From contig MU858198.1 of assembly GCA_033297075.1 (NCBI GenBank), positions 29,901-93,900 on the forward strand: a DNA stretch of 64,000 nt, given 5' to 3'. The stretch is from Rhypophila decipiens. Lineage: Eukaryota > Ascomycota > Sordariomycetes > Sordariales > Naviculisporaceae. The position numbers were made by a program, and so were the translations under genes. Positions 42,062 through 52,327 of this stretch are shown in pieces. Numbering within the stretch: position 1 is the stretch's first letter; every line of letters starts with the position of its first letter. Under the pieces are notes generated by a model that made no database searches, was not told where the DNA came from, and saw only the letters and a list, made by a program, of their open reading frames with translations.

Positions 42062-43418
42062 CTAGAGATTGTTATCGGATCCGTCAAGCAAAAACGTCAT
42101 CAGCGGCGAGTTCTTGATCTTGTCGGCCTTTTCAATCAGCTCATCCACATCCCAGTTTGACCAGACAAACTTGCCCTTGAGGAACTCGGCCTCTGGAGAT
42201 GCAAGCCAGACTTAGAAATGGCCAGGGAGTGTAACTGTTTCCAGCCACGTTTCTTAGCATTCATTTCGAGTCGAACTCAACATTTGTGGGGGGGAAATGG
42301 TAAACATACCATCATCTGTCGCCAGGGTTCCGAACAAGCCAAGTCCTAGAAAGCTAAGGCAAATCAACCGAGTGTAATCCAACTCAAAAGGCCGAAAATG
42401 CTGTTAAACTAACTCAATCTAGCCAAAGCACTTGACTTGGACTACTTGGATTACTTAAACTGGTAAAATCCCTAACGTTATATATAACTCTAACCCTATA
42501 CTAGTTCTTACCCCCTAAAACTAGGAATAGCTTTATTTTCTACTATTTTTCTAGGCATTTAAGTACATCAAGTTGATTAAATCAATTAAAGTAAACTATT
42601 TCTCAAGTTAATTTGGCCTGTATTAGTTCAATCTAAGCCAAAAGAGGGTTCAAATTGACTTGACTTGGCTTCTTCGGAACACTGTCTGTCGCTCGTGAGT
42701 CGTACGCATTTCCCTCTGTACTGATATATCCTGGATGGACACTGATGATCCTCATCCCAGGATTCTCCTTTTGCAAGTAATCCGTCAACCGGGCCGGGGC
42801 AGCACGAGTGGCTGCGTAAAGTGCGTACCCGGGGATAGCAGGTAAATGAGCGATGCAGGTGTTGGTACTCAGAACAATTGGGTCTGGTCCCGCGAGCGGG
42901 ATGAATGCCTGAATGGCATGCATAGCTGTTACGACCTGACCCGTGAAGCTATCCAGAAGCTGTTCGTCGGTCGCTTTGGCTGCCGGAGCGATGATGGGGA
43001 GAGAGCCAGCGTTGGAGACTAGCACGTCGATTTTCCCGCCAGGGATCTGGGACGCGATGGCCTGGAAGACTTTTTCGGTCTCCTCACGGGAAACTAGGTC
43101 GACGGCGTAGTGGTAGATTTGGGTGGTTTTACCGGCGGGGATGGCGTTCTTGATGGGATTGACTCCGGCTTCGAGCTTCTCGAGCCGACGGCCAAGGATC
43201 GTGATGGACTGGGCGCCTGCTTGGGCGAAGCCGACCGCTATGGCGTTGCCGATGCCTGTCCCGCCGCCGGTGATGACAATGTTCCGCCCAGAGGCCGAGA
43301 GCTCAGGCCGAGTGGGTGAGATGGAGGGATAGGGATGCATGTGCCAGTTCTTGGTAACGGGGACCGTCTTGGGAATAGTAGACTCGTCAAATTGGACGTC
43401 CATGGTCGTTTGTGCCAT
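42062..43418 (-). pseudogene. Short-chain dehydrogenase/reductase, split by a hAT MITE
   Basis: The main open frame (43418-42633) has the Rossmann motif TGGGTGIG, the VSNAGSLP segment and YALYAATRAA where YxxxK is usual (the lysine position is Arg here), plus the cofactor-side VHPGYISTE. The family's C-terminus, VWLASPEAEFLKGKFVW and NWDVDELIEKA, lies in a separate exon at 42210-42062. Between them sits a 362-bp insertion (42323-42684) flanked by an 8-bp duplication. Removing it with one duplication restores an unbroken frame that meets a GTATGT donor (42309) in the right phase. As it stands, translation ends in the element after about 16 foreign residues and lacks the last ~50. Oxidoreductase role; substrate unknown. 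The Tyr-x-x-x-Arg suggests activity may already have been weak. Confidence 0.85.
42323..42684. mobile_element. hAT-type MITE, 362 bp, with 8-bp target duplication
   Basis: The left end starts CAGGGTTCCGAACAAGCC. The right end read inward starts CAGTGTTCCGAAGAAGCC. The terminal inverted repeats match at 21 of 23 positions. Both flanks carry TCTGTCGC (42315-42322 and 42685-42692), a perfect 8-bp target-site duplication. Termini of CAGNG and an 8-bp duplication are hallmarks of the hAT superfamily. The interior is AT-rich with no coding capacity, so it is non-autonomous. Confidence 0.9.
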
Positions 43419-44420
43419 TTCGAGCGAGGAAGAAGAGTTGTAGGGATCGAAATCTGGAGTTCACAGGGCTCCTTTCCCTGGGTGTTGTTCATGGTTCCAG
43501 CCTGAAGCAACATGAAGCTCTTATAGTTTCAGTTCATGGCGTATCGCGGTATAATCTACGGTCAATTGCGTACCCGCATATACAACCTATCCGAGTATTC
43601 CCCGACTCACAAATAGGTCCGAGCATGGCCTCGGAATATACTAGTAATTTATGATTCGTCTTGGCGGAGATTCGGAGGTTATTAGAAAGCCATCCCGGGC
43701 TGAACATCATTCCCGTCTTTCCGGTCACCATGGAGGCTCTAGGTTGGAGCTTCAAAATCGAGACATATGTGGGCTACAGATCTGCGGCCTTGCTGCTGTT
43801 CGGGAATGGGTAACATCAGGACCTGAGGACTGTCAGGGTTCCTGGGCCGAACAAGGCAAGTGTTTCCAGCCAAGTCAAACCAGCTAAAGCTCATTTAATT
43901 CAAGTAGGCCACAACTAAATGCGCTTTGTCATTGTTAATTAATCTATTGGCTTGAACCCTGAAATGCCTTTAATACGGGAATAGAGGCGATTGAGGAAAG
44001 CATTAAGAGTCAGCCATGTAAGTGAACAATGATGTGGTTTCTGTTTACGTTCAGATTCTTTCTCAAATGGGTTGAGGATGCTTCCTTCAAGCGACATATT
44101 TCGTTGGTGACATTTGGGTTGCCATGGAATTCCTCTGAGATCTATCAACTGAGTAACATTCACAACATTTTGCCTAATAAGGACTAGCCTATCAAGATTG
44201 TCCTTGCTGACATATTCCAGGTCCGCGGACCTGCTTTCTGTCCAATAAGATAACGTTCGCCCACAACTTTCAATGTTTACAGCTGTTGGTTCAGATCCTT
44301 CCACTGAACTGCTCAAATCCAACTTCACACACGTCCGGAACCTCGGACCTTTCTTAGTCAAACTCAGGGTTCGGAACCGCAGTCTAGCAGCCACATACAA
44401 CATCTGAATACAACCTCATC
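43419..44420. other. Divergent promoter region between SDR and Zn2Cys6 genes
   Basis: About 1 kb between outward-facing genes. A 154-codon minus-strand frame (44403-43939) begins with an ATG but has no recognisable domain, so I do not call it. Co-regulation of the two flanking genes is possible from their geometry. Confidence 0.4.
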
Positions 44421-46634
44421 ATGGCAGACAGTGCAAAGGAAAACAGCAAGACCTTGGTCCGCGGACTAGAAAAGCGCAAGGCGGGTACCCTCCAACTTCT
44501 TTCCTGAGAAATACGGGCTGACTTGTCATGACGGTAAAAGGCCTGCGACCTCTGTCACATCAAAAAGATCAAGTGCGACGCAAAGAAGCCGACATGCACC
44601 CACTGCTCCGTCTATGGCGCGCAGTGTGCATACACGCCGCATATCAAGAAGCGGCGGAAGGAGGTCAAGATTCAACCGAGGTAAGATAAGCCCCCTGGGC
44701 CACTCAACAACCGGCTTACCTAATGTCCAATACAGTCTGAACTTGCCTCAAGAAAATGACACGGCACCTGTACCCGAAACGGCGCCGAAATCATATCCCG
44801 CTCTTCCGCCACTGAACGAGCTGTTCCCCCGGCTGGAAGATTACTTCCGCAACTTGAACAGCACAATCCCGCTGTTCGAGCAGGGTCCTTTTCAACGCAT
44901 GGTGTACAGTTCCTTTTCAATGGATGGAACTTCCACCACCGCCGGTCCCTTCTTGACCGCCGCCGTCTATGTCATCTTGGCCCTGACCTACCAACACAAA
45001 GCGACCGCCTTACCGCCGCCCAGCCTCAAATTCACACCACAAGACTGCATCACCGCAGTCGAGGCCCTGACCTCTAGCCTCGAAGCCTGCTGTCATCCTC
45101 CTCCTCCTCCTCCAACTAAACAGGACCACAACAACGAGGTCTCCGGTCAAGCTCTCATCCTAGAAAGCCACCATTCCCTACTAGGCCTCCAAGTCTTGCT
45201 AGGCTACACGATCTACCAACTCGGCACCCCGGGACCAGGCGCAGTCTCCCGCTTAAGTTCCCTAGTTGGCAGAATTATCAAGCTCGTTCACAGGATGGAG
45301 CTCAACCGCGCAGAGACGGCACTCTTTCACCCAAAGACGACTCTTCAACGATCCCGGGTGTTTTGGATTGCTTATATCCTAGACAGACACATCAGCATGA
45401 ATAGCCATGACCCGCCGCTGCAACAAGACGATGATTTGGATGTTCCAATACCGGTTTCCACACCGGGATATGGCATCGTCACATTCACTACCGAAAGCGG
45501 CGACCTGGTCTCGATGGACTTTTTCAGCGCAAGGATCCATCTAGCCAAGATCCAGGGTGTGATTTATCAGCTGATATACTCTGTCCGGGCGAGTAATCAG
45601 TCATTTGAGAGTCTGGCGAGCAATGTGCAGATCATTAGAGGCATGCTGGCCGAATGGTTGAGTACCTTTGTGCCGGGCGAGTTATACCCTGATAATCTGG
45701 AAAGAATTGTCGGACCCAGCTCGGCTGCGAGAGAGCTGATTGGGCTGTATTTTAATTACATGTTTTGTTTGATGCATACGCATAAAGTGGGACATCATCA
45801 TGCTGAGTGGATTGCTAGGCTGGTTGGATATAGTCAGGAGCTTGTTACTTCGGGGCCGGGGAGTATTATATACGGCGGAAGCAGCGATGCAACTTTTATG
45901 TCTTTGCAGAATGGCTATGGCATGGATGTTGGCGGGAGTCGAAGTAGTACGACCTGGGTGTCTTCACCAGGGTGGGTTGAGCTGGTGAGCACGGCGAAGG
46001 AGTGCGCGAGGTTATTTCGGTTGGTGAAAAGGGACGATGCGGCTTTGTTGTGGTATGTATACTGTATTTTCGTTAATTCCCCGTTTCCTTTTTGGTCCTT
46101 GTTCCTTGCTGTCTTCGGCTTGGTTCGGCGACTCAGATGACTTTGTTGCTAATCAGCTTGTTTAGGATGACGACCTGCGCCTATATCTCTTCAGCTCTTA
46201 TTCTAGTCGCTGACAGATTGACCTCCGTCCCGGAGCAGGAAAACCATCAGGACTTGACCGGTCGTAGCCCCGACACGGAAGCAGATGAGGAAGATACCCT
46301 TATTAGCCAAGCAGTCGAGTACCTTGAGAAGGGCGCAGCAGAGATGCCACGGCCGAATGATGGTCAACTGGGGAGAATGGCGGCCGCAATGGGGGAATTA
46401 AGCTGTCGGGCTCGGCTCGCTCGTGTTGGGTTTCGGCTGTCGGCAGGTCCAGGTCCCGTGAAGAACATCAGGCAACAGTCAGGCGCAGTGGCATGGTTAG
46501 AGAATGAGGCCAGAAAAAGTGCTGGGTTTTCGGCCATGGAATTGGTGCAGGCTTTCACTGGGGCGGAACAAAAGACGATGGCGACAAGATACTCGTTCGG
46601 AGGAAGCGGTGGTAAAGTTGCTGCAGTGATGTGA
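44421..46634 (+). CDS. Zn2Cys6 fungal transcription factor
   Basis: Exons 44421-44480, 44541-44680, 44736-46052 and 46166-46634, 661 residues. The binuclear zinc cluster CDLCHIKKIKCDAKKPTC continues as THCSVYGAQC and is preceded by EKRKA and followed by KKRRK. The middle region (about 80-400) is the fungal-specific transcription factor domain, with LNELFPRLEDYFRNLNSTIPLF, SRVFWIAYILDRHISM and IYQLIYSVRA. The first intron appears to be GC-AG (donor AAG then GCGGGT), which is the only choice that gives an unbroken KRKACDLC start; a GTCCGC donor at 44457 would also keep frame but deletes the basic residues. The other two introns are GT-AG. Nuclear regulator; its divergent neighbour, the SDR gene, is a candidate target. 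Confidence 0.87.
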
Positions 46635-47152
46635 GGCGTCAAGCCAATTTACCCTAGTTCCAGAAGGCGAGCAAGTTTTGTCGAATCACGTTCGATGTTT
46701 TATACTGTTTTTAAGCAGCTGGTGGTCCCAGCGGATCATTGTGCAACTCTGTTGCCACCAACCGTAATAACCAACGCCCGATGATGACATTTGAAACTGG
46801 ATATCACGTCGCCACGGACGCATACCTATCATGTTTTTTTTGCGAAATGCAATGTCATCTTTGCTTCTGCCCAAAGCAATCGGCCCAACTGCCTGAGCCT
46901 ACAACCTCTCGGTGTGAACCCGCCGCACCGTTCAAAAATAGGACCTACGATCTATGTGCTCTAACTTAAACTTACAACAGTGTCGCACACGCGGTGCGTA
47001 TTGGAAACTGATTTTAAGTCGCTCTCAAGTCTACCAAGTTCAGGAAAGTTGACTCTTACCTAGGCTGCGGTGATGCGAAATAACTGTGAAATCATCGCAT
47101 CCATCCAGAAAAAAAGGGAAAGAAACAAACAAAAACTCTGACAATCAAAGCC
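46635..47152. other. Intergenic
   Basis: The 3' flank of the regulator gene and the promoter of the deaminase gene. No other feature is seen. Confidence 0.45.
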
Positions 47153-48646
47153 ATGACAACCCGCCGTCGGGCACCTGTCGAGTACTGGAACGGATCAACA
47201 GTGAAGGTCCGCTGCCCAAGCTGCGGCGGGAGCCACAGCCACGGATTTACAGGATACGAGCCGAATTCTCAGTCCCGGTTATCACATTGCGCCGACCAGC
47301 GGCTCCAGTGTCAAATTCGGATACACTACCCGTTCGGCGAAGCGGGTGACGAGTCATTTGCCAATTACGAAATCGACAAACAACGAGGGGTCTTTGTGGC
47401 TGCTGGGGTGGATATATCTCAGCATTTCCCCAATGCCGAAGAAGTTAATGCTCTCGTCTCCGAATGCAAGAAGGAAGCCAACAGCCGCCCAAACTGGACT
47501 GATAGTACTGCTACGACGGTCGTGTCCGAATATGGGGTCCTGAATACCATCCAATATGTCTTTTTGCGTATGATACAGGGCGACTTTGAATATGTGCGCC
47601 AATATCTCGACACATCTGCGGAAGCCGTTCTATTCCTTCGCGGCGTTGAGACCACTTCATGGACTGGCATGGTGACCGGGGAGACGGTTTTACACTTTGC
47701 CTCGTGCGAAATGTTTCCTGACATTGTGGAACTGTTGCTGGAACGTGGAGCGGACCCGAATGTGAGGGACGCCGAAGGTCGCACTTCCTTGTCAGAAGCG
47801 GCGCTCTGGGGCAGGCTTGAGAACGTCAAATTGCTCCTCAACTATGGAGCTAATCCCCTGCTGGCTTGTATAAGAGATGGGAAGAGAGCTTTGGCGGTGG
47901 AATTTGCCAAGAACGATGAGGTGAACACACAGAAGCGCAGTGATAACCATCTGTATAAGGAAGACGTCCATGAGCGGAACCTCGACCGCAGGGCTATAGT
48001 TAATCTGCTCGAACCCTTTTCTGGCACGGAGGAAACATTGAAGCCCCTCGCCAAAAACCTCGCAGGATTCAATTTCACTAGGGCCATGACTCCCGGAAAC
48101 TTCCTGTCTCTCGTCGCCTTGTTCGATGTTCCAAATCAGTGGAAACCTGTTGGTGTTCTCTGGCGCGGGTCTAGCTTCCCGCCCGTCGCCGCCATGAGCG
48201 GCTGGGCGCACCAGGAAGATCCGGTGGCCAACTTGCGGATTGCCCGAGAGGAGTACACTGACGCCGCCTGGGAACTTTGCAGTTATATCGGGCATGACCT
48301 GGCCCCCCATTATTACGACCAAGCACGTCCGGGACAGTTTCATGCCTGTCATGCCGAGAAGCAACTCATTGCGTACTTTGTGAGCAGGCATGTCTTTCTT
48401 CATCACGAAACCAGTGAGGGATGGGCCGAGTCCGTTATGGGCGAGTACGGCTCCGGGGACTGGGTAGAGGCTCCCGTTCCTCCCGTCGTCAAGTCGAAAC
48501 TTTCTGACCACCAACCGCCGGTATCACTGCGAAAGGCTACCGTTATGGTGTCCAGTCCACAGTGCTTGGATTGTCAGCTCTTTGTGGCGCGCTTGAATGA
48601 GGTTCTTGGGCTCCAGATTACTGTGGTGGCTGGCGGCGTCGTTTAG
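47153..48646 (+). CDS. Ankyrin-repeat nucleotide deaminase-like protein
   Basis: Single exon, 497 residues. The N-terminus has a zinc-ribbon-like CPSCGGSHSHGF followed by SHC. Two ankyrin repeats lie at about 175-242 (GETVLHFASCEMFPDIVELLLERG, then GRTSLSEAALWGRLENVKLLLNYG). The C-terminal third carries the zinc-deaminase signature: HAEKQL near residue 399 and SPQCLDC near 469, i.e. H-x-E and P-x-C-x-x-C spaced as in the deaminase superfamily. Related fungal proteins carry a C-terminal domain named after the bacterial single-strand DNA deaminase SsdA, and fungal DYW-type deaminases share the ankyrin fusion. The expected reaction is cytidine (or base) deamination on nucleic acid; the true substrate is unknown. 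There is no signal peptide. It is probably a host or defence editing enzyme rather than a secreted toxin. Confidence 0.8.
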   Translation: MTTRRRAPVEYWNGSTVKVRCPSCGGSHSHGFTGYEPNSQSRLSHCADQRLQCQIRIHYPFGEAGDESFANYEIDKQRGVFVAAGVDISQHFPNAEEVNALVSECKKEANSRPNWTDSTATTVVSEYGVLNTIQYVFLRMIQGDFEYVRQYLDTSAEAVLFLRGVETTSWTGMVTGETVLHFASCEMFPDIVELLLERGADPNVRDAEGRTSLSEAALWGRLENVKLLLNYGANPLLACIRDGKRALAVEFAKNDEVNTQKRSDNHLYKEDVHERNLDRRAIVNLLEPFSGTEETLKPLAKNLAGFNFTRAMTPGNFLSLVALFDVPNQWKPVGVLWRGSSFPPVAAMSGWAHQEDPVANLRIAREEYTDAAWELCSYIGHDLAPHYYDQARPGQFHACHAEKQLIAYFVSRHVFLHHETSEGWAESVMGEYGSGDWVEAPVPPVVKSKLSDHQPPVSLRKATVMVSSPQCLDCQLFVARLNEVLGLQITVVAGGVV

Positions 48647-48957
48647 GAACAGAGGAAAGGGGGCTTAAGCTTTATGTCAGTATTCTATCAAGCTTTCCCT
48701 ATCTAGTATTCTTTCTGCATCTCAAGAATGATTAGTCGGCTATTAAAGCCGGTGGATAGCACAGGCGTGATGAGCCTGGGCAAGGAACGCCAAGGCAAGG
48801 GCCAGCGTGGAGGATTCTTTTGTGTTGTCATTTCATGTTGATACGCGGAATTTTTATTAGACGTGAGTAAATTACATAGTCTTCCATATAGCCCTTCCAT
48901 TTCATTTCTTGTGTCCAACTGAATCAAGTCTATGACCATACTACATCAAAATCACCA
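48647..48957. other. Intergenic between converging genes
   Basis: 311 bp of 3' flanking sequence of the deaminase and ammonium transporter genes. Nothing else is seen. Confidence 0.45.
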
Positions 48958-51244
48958 TTACGTAGACCTGTGGACCGGTGGCATACCAGGGCTCATACTG
49001 GGGTCTCGACTTCTGAAGAAACTGTCATGAATAGGCGCGAATCGCGGCAGCTCGCTTGTAGGGGCGAGTGACACCGCAGGTGAACGTGCCGACGCTGATG
49101 CTGGTGTGTGTATTGGCGGTGTGAATGCTGATGAGGTTGGTGCTCCCGTCGATTCGGGTGCAAGCACTCCGCTCGCTGTGCCAGCTTCTGGTTCAGGTTC
49201 AGGTTCGAGCTCAGATCCCAGCCCGGGTGCAGTCGGGTCACGACCAGTCGACCCCGGCCTTTCCGCCGGGGCTGTACTTCTGGCTGTAGTAGCCCGTGGT
49301 CTGCCCAGGGGGTCGAGTCCACTCTGCCAGTATTGAGCCATGGTGGCTTGGTATGTGTCTTCCAGATAGGACTTTTCGGGATCCGAGTATGGAGAACCTG
49401 ACTTGGGGAAGATGGATGTTACAAGCTTCATACTGTAGAGGATCAGAATGGTGACCAGAAAGGTGTAGGCCATGCCCGCGAGTCCGTCCAAGAGCTGATA
49501 ACTGTAATATAGAGAAGGAAGTTAGTTCCCAATCTTTGAATGTGACTTTCAAGTCAGCCTTTCTTACCCTAGTCGCCTCCCCATATTATACTCTGGGTGG
49601 GGAATTGTGGAATGGCCGTCAAGGCCAATGATGACAGGGCTATGTAGCAGCAGCAATGTGTTAGTCGGGGCCATGATAAACCTTCAAAGAACCAGCGCGG
49701 AGTTGGTACGTACTCGACAAAGAATGCCGTGAGCGCCATCCCCACCAGGCCACCGCCCGTGTGAACAGCAAAGATCTGCAGTGGGTCATTTTTAAGCCAA
49801 ACGGCTGCCAACATCTTTAGAGGCACTAACACAACAAACGCTGACACAAGACCAATCACAGTGGCGCTCCATGGCTGAACCTACATCAAGAGTTTGTTGT
49901 CAGTCCTTTAGTCTCGTGCAGTCGTGTGATCATTGTTCAACTCACGTAGCCCGCCGCCGGGGTAATCGCCACCAGCCCTGCAATGGCGCCGTCGCAAAAG
50001 AAGAAGACAGACAGGCGTTCAATGCTCTCCTTGCTTCTGTAATCGACATAATGATCCTGCAGCCCTTGTCCCGCTTCGCCATCCTCCCCTGCACTAGGCC
50101 TGGGTAGGCTAGATGCAGCCTTGAAATGCGCGATCAGAACCGGCCCACCCTTGAGAAGCCAGATCAAAAGCATTCCCGTCACACCACCTGCACAAGCGGC
50201 TATATGTGTGGAGGTCCATGCAGAAACAGCGCGCATGTTTCCGCCCAGAGCCGAGCCGCCGTTAAAGCCAGCCCAGCCGAACCAGAGAAGGGCCGTACCA
50301 AAGACGACGTAATTGACATTGGATGGCTGGGCCTCATGGCTTCGGTCAGTTATGGTGTTGGTCTCCATATCAGCAAGAGGTCTGGTATCACTTGTTGCAG
50401 GAGATACTGCTTCATTATGATGCTCTGCCGGAGCTCCAGTATGACGTTTCGTAGGAGATGCTGCTTCATCCCGATGCTCTGCAGGGGCTTCGTCCCCTAT
50501 CACTCTGATTACCTCCTCCCCGCTCTCGTTGCGGTGGGAGACTCCAAAGTTCCGTCCGGCCTTCCGTCTGGCCTCAATGGAGCAAAATATGGCAAAGGCG
50601 GCCACGGTCGTGCCAGAGACAATGTGTACGGGTGTGCCTCCGGCGAAATCAAGTGTACCCAGTTGCTTTGACCAGCCGTACGAGCTCCAAGACCAGCGGG
50701 CGATGGGAAAGTAGACAAAGAAGGACCACAAGGTAATGAAGATTATGAACCGAGCCGGGCGGGCGCGATGCATAGCCCCACCACAGATCAGCGCAGCGGT
50801 GAACGATGCGAACATGGCCTCGTAGAGAATGTAAATGAGCTCAGGGATTGCCGCACCGTTGGATGTGCCCCCGTCTCCGACAGCTATCGGCCTGGCAAGC
50901 ACGTCTCTCATCGCAGCGGTCCGAAAATCGCCACCCCACCAGAGGCTTCCACTCGAGAAGGTGAGGGCATATCCCCAGAGCACCCACTGAAGCCCCACAA
51001 ACGCCGCAGTTACCATTGGAAGTCGGAACAGCGTCAGAGAAAATGATCGGTTCCCCAGGCCGGCATAAATGAAGGAGAGTGCCGGGATCATGAGAAAGAC
51101 CGCTGCTGACGAAAACATGATCCATACCAGGTCCGATCCTTGGTAGTAAAGTTCCGGGTGTTCCAATATATCTGAATAGGCAACGGAAAGTGACGAGGAA
51201 GCCACTGAAGGCGTAGGTTGGGCGGGAAATGTGAACGTCTCCAT
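48958..51244 (-). CDS. Ammonium transporter (AMT/MEP family)
   Basis: Exons 51244-49946, 49880-49714, 49639-49568 and 49501-48958, 693 residues; the introns of 65, 74 and 66 bp all keep frame. It is a polytopic protein with the AMT signature DFAGGTPVHIVSG (the first pore histidine in VHI), LWFGWAGFNGGSALGGN, FFFCDGAIAGLVAITPAAGY and AVHTGGGLVG (second pore histidine). It conducts ammonium across the plasma membrane. Oddities: a ~95-residue hydrophilic insertion (about 230-325) between helices, with two copies of an APAEH(R/H)(D/N)EA.SP module, and a 130-residue Pro/Ser/Thr/Ala-rich tail with EPEPEPEAG. Typical MEP proteins have ~25 residues in that loop. Both extensions are probably cytoplasmic and may be phosphorylated. 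Confidence 0.93.
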
Positions 51245-52327
51245 TTCGTCACCCGGGCTTTCCCCCGTGGAGTGTTAGCGATGGTATGTAGGCGAGGTTG
51301 ATAAACTGGGTCGACCAAAGGTGAGAAGGGAAGTCTGAATTTGCAGTGCCGTGGTTTCACATGACGATGATAATATGGGCAGACGGTTGGTGTTGACGAA
51401 AGGAAGGAAGAGAAGGACACGACACACAGTGAGAGGGAAATAAGGATAGCGTCAATAAAAGAATGCGCGCCGTGTGGCGCTGTGGCTCAAAACAATGACC
51501 TGATAAATATCGTCACGCCCGGAGGCTGAGCAGGCCATTCAGTCGGCAATGAATTGATAATTCGTCCCGCAATACTCCGTAGAGTGCCTCGTCACCTAAA
51601 TAAGGTGAGCGTCGCCTGTCAGGGTACGTACCCCGTTGTGAGCAGAGCCTCAAAGCAGAAATTGGAAGTTCGGCTCCAAAGTCGGGCAGCTTAAAAGGGA
51701 AGGGGCCATGGCGGTTTGTCCCGGTATCTCGCATACAGTGCCTGGATGCCACCCAATCACAGTCCCGATCACTGGGTGGTGGTGGCAGGACCGCCGTATC
51801 GACCACTGAGCGTGCCTTCCCTTATCAATGGCATTTGCCGCATCCCACATGCCCACCCCTTTTCCTCAGCGGGAGTCGAGACGCCTGACCGTGCGCCCTG
51901 CTGGGCCCCTGGTCGGTGAACAGCGCCACACCAGTCATGCAAAGACCGTCCCAGAGGGCTGCCTCCGGCCGACTCTGGTTCCGTCATTGGAGAGGTCCCA
52001 TTATCGTGAACTCGGACAATGCTGTCAAACTCCCCATGAACTGGGACAGCTGCAAGCCCGCAAATCCCACTCATGCTTTTGGCCGCGGCAACTTGCAACG
52101 TTCTTTCCACGTCACCTATCCGTCCACTCATAGATATACTTCGTCGGTCTCTTCTCTTTGTTTCGAGTTTGTCTTAGCAACCGATTCATCCTTTCCAGCT
52201 CGTTTAGTTGACTTGTTTCTGCATTTTCGCATCCTTACCCTACCAGATCGGCTCCGCTAGCCCCCTGCCGAGTGGCCGCGGCGGGACAGGGGGTTGCAAG
52301 GACCTCTTGACAATCACAGCTCCCTGA
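51245..52327. other. Divergent promoter region
   Basis: About 1.1 kb between the ammonium transporter start and the next plus-strand gene. Several overlapping short frames on both strands are present, none recognisable. Confidence 0.45.

Noticed and set aside
43939..44403. 154-codon minus-strand open frame with ATG.
   Set aside because: No similarity to any family I know, no splice pattern, and it lies in the likely promoter between two divergent genes; too weak to call.
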